NCBI GenBank assembly: GCA_039193195.1
Contig: JBCCWS010000001.1
Span: forward strand, 381,338-445,337
Source of the DNA: Pseudomonadota bacterium
GTDB lineage: Bacteria; Pseudomonadota; Gammaproteobacteria; Steroidobacterales; JBCBZW01
DNA: 64,000 nucleotides
Reading direction: 5' to 3'
A model generated the notes under the pieces. It saw only the letters and a program-made list of their open reading frames with translations. It searched no databases and had not been told where the DNA came from. The translations under genes were made by a program, and so were the position numbers. How positions within the stretch are numbered: the first letter of the stretch is position 1; the number at the start of each line of letters is the position of its first letter. Shown here in pieces: positions 42,776 through 51,010 of the stretch.

Positions 42776-44608
42776 ATGACCGACATGCCTGCTCACGCCA
42801 CGTACACGCTTCGCGCGGCTGATCCGCACGCGCACTTGTTCGAGGTGACCTTGGCGCTGCCGGCGCCCGCAGCGGAAGGTCAACGCTTGCAGCTTCCCGC
42901 GTGGATTCCGGGCAGCTACATGGTGCGCGACTTCGCTCGCCACGTCGTGCGGCTCGAGTGCGAGGTGCAGGTGGCAGGTCAGCGCCGCGCCTTGGCCGTG
43001 CAGAAGGTGGACAAGTCGACCTGGGCGTGCGCGCCGATCGCGGCGGGTGATGAGCGCGTGATTCTGATCGCCCGCTATTGGGTCTACGCCTACGACCTCA
43101 GCGTGCGTGGGGCGTGGTTAGATCAAACCCGGGCCTACATAAACGGCGCGTGCGTGTTCCTCGCTGCCCAAGGGCGTGAGCGAGAGCCGCTGCGGGTTCA
43201 GTTCGAGCGTCCCGCTCCCCCTCACGATCGGGGTCATCGCGTGGCCACATCCCTTCGCGCCGTCGAGGTGGACAGTGCAGGCTACGGCGAGTACGAAGCG
43301 CGGGACTATGCAGATCTCATCGACCATCCGGTCGAGATGAGCGACGTTGAGCGAGAGGTTTTCGAGGTGCAGGGCGTGCCGCACGGCCTGGTCTTGAGTG
43401 GCCGCCAGCGCTGTGACATCGATCGACTGCTGCACGACCTCTCTGCCATCTGCCATCAGCACCACGCGCTGCTGGGGTGGCCCGAGGACCTCGATCGCTA
43501 CGAGTTCCTCGTGCACGCGGCGGACGCTATGGGAGGCGGCCTAGAGCATAGGTTCTCCAACAGCTGCATTGTCGCGCGCGACATGCTTCCGCGCCGCGGG
43601 ATGTCGAGTGACGACACGCGCTACGTCCGCCTGCTGGCCCTGCTTAGCCATGAGTACTTCCACCTATGGAACGTCAAGCGCACGCAGCCCGCGGCTTTCC
43701 AGCCCTTCGATCTGCGTGCTGAGCAATACACGCGTACCCTGTGGATATTTGAAGGCATCACCTCTTACTACGACAAGCTGGTCTTGCTGCGGGCACGGGT
43801 GATTTCGCCTGCGCGTTACCTGAAGCTCCTAGCAGAGGTGATCACCGGTGTGGTGCGTACTCCGGGGCGTGAGCAAATGTCAGTAGCGGATTCGAGCTTC
43901 GATGCTTGGATCAAGCTCTACAAGCGCGACGAAAACGCGCACAATTCGCTAATTTCCTACTACACCAAGGGCAGCCTCATCGCGCTCGGCTTGGACCTTC
44001 ACCTGCGCAGCGAAACCGATGGGGCATGTTCGCTCGATCGGGTGATGCAAGTCTTGTGGAAACGGCATGGAGCCACCGGTGAGGGGATCGCCGAGGGTGC
44101 CTTCGAGGCCCTGGCCGAGGAGGTGAGCGGTTTGCCCTTGGCAGAGTACTTCGCGGCGACGGTCTACGGTACGGACGATCCGCCCCTGGAGCAGTTGCTG
44201 GCGAAGGTGGGCATTTGCTTAGCGTGGCGTGTCGCGGAGAAAGAGGGTGGGCAGCGCGCCTGGCACGCGGGGCAGCTCGGCGCCGGTTGCCGGTTGGTGG
44301 GGGACGGGGTGGTACTCGACTACGTGAGTCGCGGTGGTGCCGCTCACGCGGCGGGACTTTCCGCCGGCGATCGTCTGCTGGCGCTCGACGGTACGCGCCT
44401 AGACGCCCACAACGTGCGCACCCGACTGGGCGATGGCGCACCCGGGACCACCGCGAGCCTGCACGCCTTCCGGCGTGATGAGCTCATGCAGTTTCACGTG
44501 ACCTTCGACGAGCTGCCGGCGGACACGGCGCACCTCAGCCTGATGGACGATGCGCCGCCCGTCGCAGGTGCGCTCCGCCAGCGGTGGTGGCAGGGGCTCG
44601 ATGGCTGA
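42776..44608 (+). CDS. M61-family (glycyl aminopeptidase-like) metallopeptidase with PDZ domain
   Basis: 610 residues, no signal peptide. The zinc site is HEYFHLWNVKR (His292, Glu293, His296), with a downstream acidic ligand in LWIFEGITSYYDKL. An N-terminal beta domain (LPAWIPGSYMVRDFARHV) and a C-terminal PDZ domain (LDYVSRGGAAHAAGLSAGDRLLALDGTRL) complete the M61 architecture. It trims N-terminal residues from peptides. Located between an SPFH gene and a DMT exporter, with which its end overlaps. Confidence 0.9.
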   Translation: MTDMPAHATYTLRAADPHAHLFEVTLALPAPAAEGQRLQLPAWIPGSYMVRDFARHVVRLECEVQVAGQRRALAVQKVDKSTWACAPIAAGDERVILIARYWVYAYDLSVRGAWLDQTRAYINGACVFLAAQGREREPLRVQFERPAPPHDRGHRVATSLRAVEVDSAGYGEYEARDYADLIDHPVEMSDVEREVFEVQGVPHGLVLSGRQRCDIDRLLHDLSAICHQHHALLGWPEDLDRYEFLVHAADAMGGGLEHRFSNSCIVARDMLPRRGMSSDDTRYVRLLALLSHEYFHLWNVKRTQPAAFQPFDLRAEQYTRTLWIFEGITSYYDKLVLLRARVISPARYLKLLAEVITGVVRTPGREQMSVADSSFDAWIKLYKRDENAHNSLISYYTKGSLIALGLDLHLRSETDGACSLDRVMQVLWKRHGATGEGIAEGAFEALAEEVSGLPLAEYFAATVYGTDDPPLEQLLAKVGICLAWRVAEKEGGQRAWHAGQLGAGCRLVGDGVVLDYVSRGGAAHAAGLSAGDRLLALDGTRLDAHNVRTRLGDGAPGTTASLHAFRRDELMQFHVTFDELPADTAHLSLMDDAPPVAGALRQRWWQGLDG

Positions 44609-45522
44609 GTCTCGTATCCGTGCGCGCCCAGGTGAGTAGCACGGAGGCGCGGCTCGTAGACGGCGGCAAAGGGGCGACGGTTCGCCTACTGATCGGCGCC
44701 GTGCTGATCAGCTTCTCCGCCGTATTCGTCAAGCTAACGAGCGTCAGTCCGACGGCCTCCGCGGTCTACCGCTGCGCTTTCGGTGGCGCGGTGCTGTTCG
44801 CCTGGTTGGCGATCTCCCGCCAGCAGGTGTGGATTCGCCCGCGGCCGTGGGTCACGCTGCTGGTCGCGGCGCTGTTCTTCGCTGCCGACCTGGCCGCTTG
44901 GCACCGCAGTATCGTGTTCGTCGGCCCCGGCCTCGCCACGCTGCTGGCGAACTTCCAAGTGTTCGTGCTGGCGCTGGTTGGCGTGGTTGTGTTCGCCGAG
45001 CCTGCGCGACTGAGTCTGTGGTTGGCGATCCCCCTTGCCATGATTGGGTTGGCGCTGCTGATCGGGGTTCAGTGGACTTCCCTTCCTGCCCTTCAGCAGG
45101 AAGGTGTGCTTTGGGGGTTGGCGACCGCGTTGTTCTACAGCGGGTACATCCTCTCCTTGCGCCGTGCTCGTCAGCTTTCCCCGGGGGTCGGTGCGGCCAA
45201 CGATCTGGCAATCGTATCTGCCGCATCCGCGATACTGCTGGCTGTTCTCGCGCTCGCCTCTGGGGAGAGCTTGGAAATACCAGACCTGGCGAACTTGGGC
45301 ACCCTCGTCGCCTACGGCGTGGTGGGGCAGGTGCTGGGATGGCTGCTGATCTCGAGCGGCCTGGAGCGCGTGCCGGCAGGGTTGGTTGGCCTAATTTTGT
45401 TGCTACAGCCGACTCTGGCGTTTCTCTGGGACATCGCGTTGTTCGGCCTGCCGATGAGCGCGTACCAGGGACTTGGTGCCGGACTTGCAATCGCCGCCAT
45501 CTACGCCGCAACCCGTCGCTGA
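44584..45522 (+). CDS. DMT-superfamily (EamA) transporter
   Basis: Up to 312 residues with ten hydrophobic helices in two EamA repeats (LLIGAVLISFSAVFVKLTSVSPTASAVYR...; VLWGLATALFYSGYILSLRRA...). The ending GLILLLQPTLAFLWDIALFG is typical of the drug/metabolite exporter family. The start is uncertain: GTG at 44584, 44620 or 44632, none with a strong ribosome site. The first 24 bases overlap the M61 gene if the earliest is used. Cargo unknown. Confidence 0.85.
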   Translation: MVAGARWLSLVSVRAQVSSTEARLVDGGKGATVRLLIGAVLISFSAVFVKLTSVSPTASAVYRCAFGGAVLFAWLAISRQQVWIRPRPWVTLLVAALFFAADLAAWHRSIVFVGPGLATLLANFQVFVLALVGVVVFAEPARLSLWLAIPLAMIGLALLIGVQWTSLPALQQEGVLWGLATALFYSGYILSLRRARQLSPGVGAANDLAIVSAASAILLAVLALASGESLEIPDLANLGTLVAYGVVGQVLGWLLISSGLERVPAGLVGLILLLQPTLAFLWDIALFGLPMSAYQGLGAGLAIAAIYAATRR

Positions 45523-45634
45523 AGCTCGCCGGCACGAAGGCGTGGCCGCCTACGCTTGTCACGCCGCTGGCGGATCGAAAGAATGTCCCTAAGGTCGGCG
45601 CCGCTCGGTGTTGCCGAAGCAAGATAGGAAGGTA

Positions 45635-46288
45635 ATGATCGATCTAGGGTTTCGGCTGCTGCTGGCGTACATGCTGGGATCGTTGATGGGGGCACTCATC
45701 GTCGGGCGACTCAGCGGCGGCGGTGATATCCGTGAGGAGGGCAGCGGAAATGCCGGGGGCACGAATGCCCTGCGCACCCGTGGCATCGCCTTCGCGGTGG
45801 GCGTAATTGCGATCGACATTGGCAAGGGCAGCTTGGCGGCGACTCTGGTGGCGAGTATGCCGCTAGTTACCGCCACCAACCCCAGCACGCCCATCACGGC
45901 CATGCTCTGCGCGGCGGCGGCGGTCGTCGGCCATGTGTTCCCGCTCTGGTTTGGCTTCCGCGGTGGCAAAGGCGCCGCCACGCTCGTCGGGGCCTACCTC
46001 GGGCTTGCCGCAGTGGTCGTGGTGCCCGTGTTCTCGGTTTGGCTACTCTGCCTCGTGCTCACGGGGTTCGTAGGCCTATCCACCCTGGTGGCGGCGGCAT
46101 CAGCAGCGCTTGCGGTTTGGGTGCTGCAGCCAGGGCTAGCCCCGACGGCGCTGATCTGGTTCGCGCTGGCCATGGCGCTGCTTCTGGTCTACACCCATCG
46201 CAGCAACCTCACGCGAATGCTCCAAGGTGTGGAGGATCGCAAACACTCGCTCATGCTGTTCGCCCGCCGAAGTGAGCGGAACTCATGA
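45635..46288 (+). CDS. plsY: glycerol-3-phosphate acyltransferase PlsY
   Basis: 217 residues, a multi-helix membrane enzyme that transfers acyl groups from acyl-phosphate to glycerol-3-phosphate, the first step of phospholipid synthesis. The three cytoplasmic motifs are visible: GSGNAGGTNALR, GHVFPLWFGFRGGKGAAT (with the active-site loop) and THRSNLTRMLQGVE. ATG 45635 follows AGGAAG, and birA starts inside its stop codon. Confidence 0.93.
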   Translation: MIDLGFRLLLAYMLGSLMGALIVGRLSGGGDIREEGSGNAGGTNALRTRGIAFAVGVIAIDIGKGSLAATLVASMPLVTATNPSTPITAMLCAAAAVVGHVFPLWFGFRGGKGAATLVGAYLGLAAVVVVPVFSVWLLCLVLTGFVGLSTLVAAASAALAVWVLQPGLAPTALIWFALAMALLLVYTHRSNLTRMLQGVEDRKHSLMLFARRSERNS

Positions 46289-47154
46289 TCGATGCGGCGC
46301 TCGACCCCTTGTGCGGCGAGAGGATCACGCAGCTCTGTGAGCGATCGTTGGGAGCTGAGGTGCCGCGCCTGCGCATCCTGGAGGAAGTTGATTCCACCAG
46401 CAGCGAGGCGATGCGCTGGCGCACCGAGTTGGCGAACGACAGACAAGCGGTGGCGGTCGTAGCGGAGCAACAGAGCGCCGGCCGGGGGCGTCGTGGGCGC
46501 TCGTGGAACACAGCGCCCGGAAGTGCCGTCCACTTGTCCTTGGCCCGGCCGCTCGATAGCGCCTACAACATCGCCCCGCTGGGCCTCGCGTGTGCGATTG
46601 CCGTGCACGAGGTATTGGCGATCCTGGGTGTAGCTGACCTCGCCATCAAATGGCCTAATGATATCGTTTGTACCGATGCGGGTAGCAGACCCTACGCGAA
46701 GCTCGGCGGACTACTGCTCGAGGCCAGCCAGCGAGGAGGGGTGTCCGATGAGGGGTCGGGGCACGAACTGGTGGTTGGGCTCGGACTCAACCTTTCGCTC
46801 CCCGCGGCTCTGCGGGCCGAGCTTGAGGCGGGCACGGAGTATGCGGTGGGGGACCTCGCCGCTTTGGGGTTTGACCCGAGCGGTCGCAACGAGCTCATCG
46901 CGATGTTGATCGTTGCTCTCGCCGGCACGCTGGAGCGCTTCCAGGAAGAGGGCTTCCCTACCTTCCGGGCGCGCTGGGATGCGGTGGATATGCTGCGAGG
47001 TTTGGGTGTGGCGGTGCGGGGCGGCGACGGACGCCTCCGGCGTGGCGTGGCGCACGGTATCGACGCTGAGGGCGCGTTGCGCGTGCGGCTCGAGGGTGCG
47101 CAGGAGTTGTTGCGCGTGCATGCGGGCGAGGTGTCCGTCCGGCCGCTGCCATGA
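46285..47154 (+). CDS. birA: biotin-protein ligase, catalytic form without DNA-binding domain
   Basis: 289 residues. EEVDSTSSEAMRWR, the biotinyl-adenylate loop GRGRRGRSW, KWPNDIV and GVAHGIDAEGALRV define the ligase and its C-terminal SH3-like domain. The N-terminal helix-turn-helix of E. coli BirA is missing, so it should biotinylate acetyl-CoA carboxylase but not repress bio genes. ATGA overlaps join it to plsY upstream and coaX downstream. Confidence 0.93.
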   Translation: MIDAALDPLCGERITQLCERSLGAEVPRLRILEEVDSTSSEAMRWRTELANDRQAVAVVAEQQSAGRGRRGRSWNTAPGSAVHLSLARPLDSAYNIAPLGLACAIAVHEVLAILGVADLAIKWPNDIVCTDAGSRPYAKLGGLLLEASQRGGVSDEGSGHELVVGLGLNLSLPAALRAELEAGTEYAVGDLAALGFDPSGRNELIAMLIVALAGTLERFQEEGFPTFRARWDAVDMLRGLGVAVRGGDGRLRRGVAHGIDAEGALRVRLEGAQELLRVHAGEVSVRPLP

Positions 47155-47966
47155 GTGCTCCTGCTTTGCTCATCGATATCGGTAACTCGCGGGTGAAATG
47201 GGCGCAGGCAACGCCCGGCGGCGGCGCGCTGCAAGCCCACGGTGCCTACGCCTACGAGCACCCGCAGGACGAGGATCTCCGTGGGAGCCTATCAGCGGCG
47301 TTGATGCAGGTGCTGCCGCGAGCCGTATCCGCCGCAGTGATCGTAAGCGTGGGTCGCCAGGCCCTAGCTCAGGGGGTCGCGCAGAGTTTGCGTCGGGAAC
47401 GGTCGGCGCGGGTAGTGCTGGCGCAGGTCCAGCGGGAATTTAGAGGGTTAACCGTCGGCTACAATCATCCTAGCCACCTGGGCGTGGACCGCTGGGTCGC
47501 GATGCTGGGCGCGGGACGCTTGGTCGGCTACCCCTGCACCGTCGTCGATTTGGGCACCGCAGTCACCGTGGACGCGGTGGACCGTGCGGGCCAGCACCTG
47601 GGCGGTGCGATCGCCCCAGGACGTACCTTGCAGCGGCGCTCGCTGCGTCAGTCGACGGCACGGATTCGCACCGGTGAGCGCGAGCCGGCGCCGTCGTCGC
47701 TGTTCGCGCGCGACACGGCGGAGGCCGTGGCCGCGGGTGTTGATCATGGGCTCGCCGCGCTGGTCAATCTCGCCCAAGCAGACGCAGCCCGCGAACTTGC
47801 GCTCTGCGGGTCGTTGAAGGCAGATCGGGCCTGGCCACCTCTGCTCGTGACCGGCGGCGATGCTCCTGATTTGCTCCCCCTGTTGCCCGCGCACGCCCAA
47901 CACGTGGATGATCTAGTCCTCGAAGGGGCTCGCTCGCTACTCGAGGGGGCCGAGGAGATTCGATGA
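47151..47966 (+). CDS. coaX: type III pantothenate kinase
   Basis: 271 residues of the ASKHA fold: LLIDIGNSRVKWA (phosphate loop), HLGVDRWVAMLGA, CTVVDLGTAVTVDAVD and HLGGAIAPG. It makes 4'-phosphopantothenate, the first step to coenzyme A. The birA-coaX-SPOR order with ATGA overlaps at both ends is as in pseudomonads and relatives. Confidence 0.93.
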   Translation: MSAPALLIDIGNSRVKWAQATPGGGALQAHGAYAYEHPQDEDLRGSLSAALMQVLPRAVSAAVIVSVGRQALAQGVAQSLRRERSARVVLAQVQREFRGLTVGYNHPSHLGVDRWVAMLGAGRLVGYPCTVVDLGTAVTVDAVDRAGQHLGGAIAPGRTLQRRSLRQSTARIRTGEREPAPSSLFARDTAEAVAAGVDHGLAALVNLAQADAARELALCGSLKADRAWPPLLVTGGDAPDLLPLLPAHAQHVDDLVLEGARSLLEGAEEIR

Positions 47967-48730
47967 GAGCCATCGCATTGCTGCTGGTACTGGTGAACCT
48001 GGGCTTGCTCGGCTGGAGCCGTTGGGTGGCGACTGCGCCGATGCCCTCGGCGCGCCCGCTGCCCGCCTCTGTGGAGCGTTTGGCGTTGGTCGCCCCGCCC
48101 GGGCAGGTTCGCGAGGACGAAGTGGGAGGCGAGGTGCTCGCCGATGCTAGCGTCGAGTCAGACCCTCAAGAAGCTGGCGAGCCGGCTCCGCCGGCCGCCG
48201 TGCCCGCGAGCATACCGGCGGCCGAGCTGGCAGGCAGCCAGCTCGTGGTGATCGCGCCGAGTGCGCAGGCCCAGTGCGCTTCGGTAGGACCATTCCTAGA
48301 TCTGGCTGGCGCGGCTGAGTTCGCCGCCGCGGTGCGCGCCCGCGGATTGGAGCCAGGTCAGCGCCGGCTCGCCTCGGACGTCTGGGTTGGGTACTCGGTC
48401 ATGCTGCCGCCGTTGCCGTCGCGTGAGGCCGCCCGGGCAACGGCTAGCGCGTTGCGCGAGGCTGGCGTTGAGGATCTCTACATCGAACCAGGTGGGGATC
48501 TGCGCAACGCCATTTCCCTAGGGTTGTTCAGTCAGCGCGATGGCGCGGATCGCCACGCGAAGGCTATTCGTGACCTTGGCTTTGAGCCTGAGATTCGCGA
48601 CCGTACGCGCACGGCCGACGTCTACTTCGTAGACTTCGAAGTGCCCGCCGGCAAGCGAGTCGATCTATCCCGCTTCGAGCGCCAAGGTCGGCGCCTCAGC
48701 AACGGCGTCTGTTCGGTCGCCGCTGCCTAG
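47963..48730 (+). CDS. SPOR-domain membrane protein
   Basis: 255 residues: an N-terminal membrane segment (AIALLLVLVNLGLLGWSRW), a Pro/Ala/Glu-rich linker, and a C-terminal SPOR-like repeat (LASDVWVGYSVMLPPLPSREAARATASALREAGVEDLYIEPGG, then ISLGLFSQRDGADRHAKAIRDLGFEPEI). SPOR domains bind denuded septal peptidoglycan, so a cell-division or envelope role is likely. It overlaps coaX by four bases. Confidence 0.8.
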   Translation: MRAIALLLVLVNLGLLGWSRWVATAPMPSARPLPASVERLALVAPPGQVREDEVGGEVLADASVESDPQEAGEPAPPAAVPASIPAAELAGSQLVVIAPSAQAQCASVGPFLDLAGAAEFAAAVRARGLEPGQRRLASDVWVGYSVMLPPLPSREAARATASALREAGVEDLYIEPGGDLRNAISLGLFSQRDGADRHAKAIRDLGFEPEIRDRTRTADVYFVDFEVPAGKRVDLSRFERQGRRLSNGVCSVAAA

Positions 48731-48738
48731 GGGGCGGT

Positions 48739-49203
48739 ATGGCGCTAGATGACGATCCAACGAACGCGAGTCCGAAGGCGCCAGCGCAGCCGTACGTGTG
48801 CTGGCGTTGCGGCGAGAGCCTGCCATTCGCGCTCTTCCCTCTGACTCACTCGGCGCTCTGTCCGCACTGTCGGGCGGATTTGCATGCGTGCCGATTGTGC
48901 CGCCATCACGATCGAACGCGCTTGAACCAGTGCCGTCACGAGCGCGCCAACGCTCCCAACGATCGCACGCAGGCCAACTACTGCACTTACTTCCGCCCAC
49001 GACTGCACGCCTTCGAAGCAGGGCACGACTCGGCTGCGCGCCAATCCGAGCAAGCCCTGGCAGAACTATTCGGTGCGCAGGTCCCTGAAGGACAGGGGGA
49101 CGCCTCCCCTAGTCAGGCCCATACGGATGTCGTCGATGATGCGCGCGAAGCCCTGGAGGCATTGTTTGCCAAACCGGATGCGACGGACCAAGACAAGGGC
49201 TGA
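48739..49203 (+). CDS. cysteine-rich zinc-ribbon-like protein
   Basis: 154 residues, conserved but uncharacterised. The first half carries four Cys-x2-Cys-type pairs or variants: CWRCGESLPF, CPHCRADLHACRLC, and a final NQCRHERAN...NYCTYFRP. The second half is acidic and helical. Likely cytoplasmic and zinc-binding. It starts eight bases after the SPOR gene, with GGGGCGGT before the ATG, and precedes a yqgE-like gene. Confidence 0.7.
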   Translation: MALDDDPTNASPKAPAQPYVCWRCGESLPFALFPLTHSALCPHCRADLHACRLCRHHDRTRLNQCRHERANAPNDRTQANYCTYFRPRLHAFEAGHDSAARQSEQALAELFGAQVPEGQGDASPSQAHTDVVDDAREALEALFAKPDATDQDKG

Positions 49204-49216
49204 TAGGCTCAACCTC

Positions 49217-49879
49217 ATGAGCGAATCCTCCCCTTTGGCCGCGGTGGCCGCGTGCACGAGTGTCCTGCTGCTGATCGCCACCACACCCAACGCTTGGGCG
49301 ATGGAGCCCGAGGCCGGTCGCTTTCTGGTGGCGGCGGAGGCGCTAGAGGATCCAAACTTCGCGAAAACCGTAGTGCTGCTGCTACACCACGACGGTGATG
49401 GCAGCATCGGCCTCATCATCAATCAGCACTCCGACATCGCTCCCGCGCAGCTCCTGCCCGGTATCCGTGGGTTGGATCGGTACCAGGGGAAGCTGTTTTT
49501 GGGTGGGCCGGTGGAGCTGAGCCACGTCAGCGTGTTGGCAGCTGAGGGCGCAGGCGGTACCGCGGTATTGAAAGGCGTTTACCTCAGCAACGATCCAACT
49601 ACCCTGGAGGGTCTGCTGCTGGCGGCAAGAGGGCAGGGGGAGCGCGCCGTGCGCATCTTCATTGGCTACGCGGGGTGGTCTGGTGGTCAGCTCGAGGCGG
49701 AGATCTCCGCAGGTGGTTGGCGTGTACACGCTGCCAGCGCAAAGCATGTGTTCGAACAGGATCCGTCCCGCTTGTGGGGCAGCTTGAGGGAGGCTGCATC
49801 GCAGTCATCGCCTGATGAGCCCTTCGTCGTCCGAGCGTTACCGGCGACCGGTTCGCCAACGCCCGGCGCCAGCCGATAG
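49217..49879 (+). CDS. YqgE/AlgH-family protein with a predicted signal peptide
   Basis: 220 residues. The core GRFLVAAEALEDPNFAKTVVLLLHHDGDGSIGLIINQ, LFLGGPVELSHVSVL and IGYAGWSGGQLEAEI is the YqgE/AlgH fold (DUF179). Unlike usual cytoplasmic YqgE, this copy has a hydrophobic leader, AAVAACTSVLLLIATTPNAWA, with a signal-peptidase site near residue 28, suggesting export. It starts 13 bases after the zinc-ribbon gene. The family's molecular role is unknown. Confidence 0.85.
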   Translation: MSESSPLAAVAACTSVLLLIATTPNAWAMEPEAGRFLVAAEALEDPNFAKTVVLLLHHDGDGSIGLIINQHSDIAPAQLLPGIRGLDRYQGKLFLGGPVELSHVSVLAAEGAGGTAVLKGVYLSNDPTTLEGLLLAARGQGERAVRIFIGYAGWSGGQLEAEISAGGWRVHAASAKHVFEQDPSRLWGSLREAASQSSPDEPFVVRALPATGSPTPGASR

Positions 49880-49950
49880 ATAGCGGATGGCGCAACGGGC
49901 GCGTTACACTTTGCGGTCTTACTGGCCTCTTCGGGCCCTTAATCTTCCTT

Positions 49951-50027
49951 GCCGGAATAGCTCAATTTGGTAGAGCAACCGCCTTGTAAGCGGTAGGTTG
50001 GGGGTTCAAGTCCCTCTTCCGGCACCA
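49951..50027 (+). tRNA. tRNA-Thr (anticodon TGT), CCA encoded
   Basis: The acceptor arms GCCGGAA (49951-49957) and TTCCGGC (50017-50023) pair perfectly, followed by discriminator A and an encoded CCA. The anticodon loop reads CTTGTAA, giving TGT, which reads ACA and other threonine codons. GGTTCAAGTCC is the T arm. A hairpin, CGGCGGG (50033-50039) with CCCGCCG (50052-50058), follows and may end the transcript, though T-poor. Confidence 0.95.
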
Positions 50028-50082
50028 CTTTTCGGCGGGAGCCGAGCTGGCCCCGCCGTTACCCCTACGCGCGGTCCGCGCG

Positions 50083-50361
50083 TCAGCTTGCGTTCGCGAG
50101 CTGCTGCCACACGCTAACGATGGCGCGTACGTCGTCGCTTACGGTGTACTGCTCGCCGTCCCATTCCACCCAGCCGTCCGCCCGAAGTGACGACCACAGC
50201 ACGTGGAGCGTGCGTAGGGGAATACCCAGCAGGGTGGACAGGTGTCCGCTGGTGCCTTCCTCACCTAGGGCTAAAGCCGTGATAACGGCACGTTTTTGGG
50301 GGGATGGCCACTTGTACGCCTTCACGGCGTCGATGGTTTTGAGCAGTTTCGCTTTTTTCAT
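50083..50361 (-). CDS. small winged-helix-like protein
   Basis: 92 residues. SPQKRAVITALALGEEGTSGHLSTLLGIPLRTLHVLWSSLRADGWVEWDGEQYTVSDDV reads as helix-turn-helix plus wing, as in MarR/DUF-type winged helices. It has no sensor domain. It is convergent with the tRNA and stands alone; the 254 bases above it, before the receiver gene, hold no further coding sequence that I accept. Possibly a transcription factor; unproven. Confidence 0.6.
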   Translation of the reverse strand: MKKAKLLKTIDAVKAYKWPSPQKRAVITALALGEEGTSGHLSTLLGIPLRTLHVLWSSLRADGWVEWDGEQYTVSDDVRAIVSVWQQLANAS

Positions 50362-50615
50362 GGAGACTCCCGGTCAGAAAGAACCACGTTTGTTGAACAG
50401 ATCAACGTAAACGAGCGAGGTCGGCACCGGTGCACAAGCGCCGCATGGGCGGTGCTGACCCCGTTCGTTAGCGCGCAGTGTAACGGCACAGCGCGAATAA
50501 CGGTAGCGTTGCTAACGAAAACAGCACATTGTGGGCGCTTCGGGAGTTTCTCGCCGAGCTCAACGGTTTCGATAGGGCAGTCTATTCACCGCTAGGAAGG
50601 CGCGTTGCCGAGGCG

Positions 50616-50975
50616 TCAGGCGGTCGCGGCGGCGATCACCTCGAGCAGCTCGCGCTCGGTGAAGGGCTTTTGAAGGAAGTGATAGGTCGCGTAGGAGGCA
50701 TCGGTGAGGGCGGACATCAGGATCACTGGCATTTGCGCGTACCGCTCGCGCACCCAGTCAGCAAGCTCGATGCCGTTCCGTCCGTCACCTAACCGCACGT
50801 CCGACAGGACCGTGTCAATGCTCGGCGTGACGGCGCTCAACTGGCCTATGGCTTCGTTCATGCTGGCCACGGGCGTTACCTGAAAATTGTTCGCCTCCAG
50901 TACCGAGGTGATCATCTCGCGCACTAAGGCTTGGTCCTCGACGAGCAGCACGGAACAACGATCACCCGTTACCAT
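50616..50975 (-). CDS. stand-alone response-regulator receiver domain
   Basis: About 119 residues. The receiver fold is complete: acidic pocket VEDQAL, phospho-acceptor Asp in TVLSDVRLGD, the Thr/Ser position in VILMSALTD and Lys in FLQKPF. No output domain, so it must act by protein contact, as CheY-like relays do. The cognate kinase is not in the window. It is divergent from aceK with 35 bases between the two starts. Confidence 0.88.
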   Translation of the reverse strand: MVTGDRCSVLLVEDQALVREMITSVLEANNFQVTPVASMNEAIGQLSAVTPSIDTVLSDVRLGDGRNGIELADWVRERYAQMPVILMSALTDASYATYHFLQKPFTERELLEVIAAATA

Positions 50976-51010
50976 GGGCCTCAACCTTCGCAGTCAAGCG
51001 GTGACCCACT

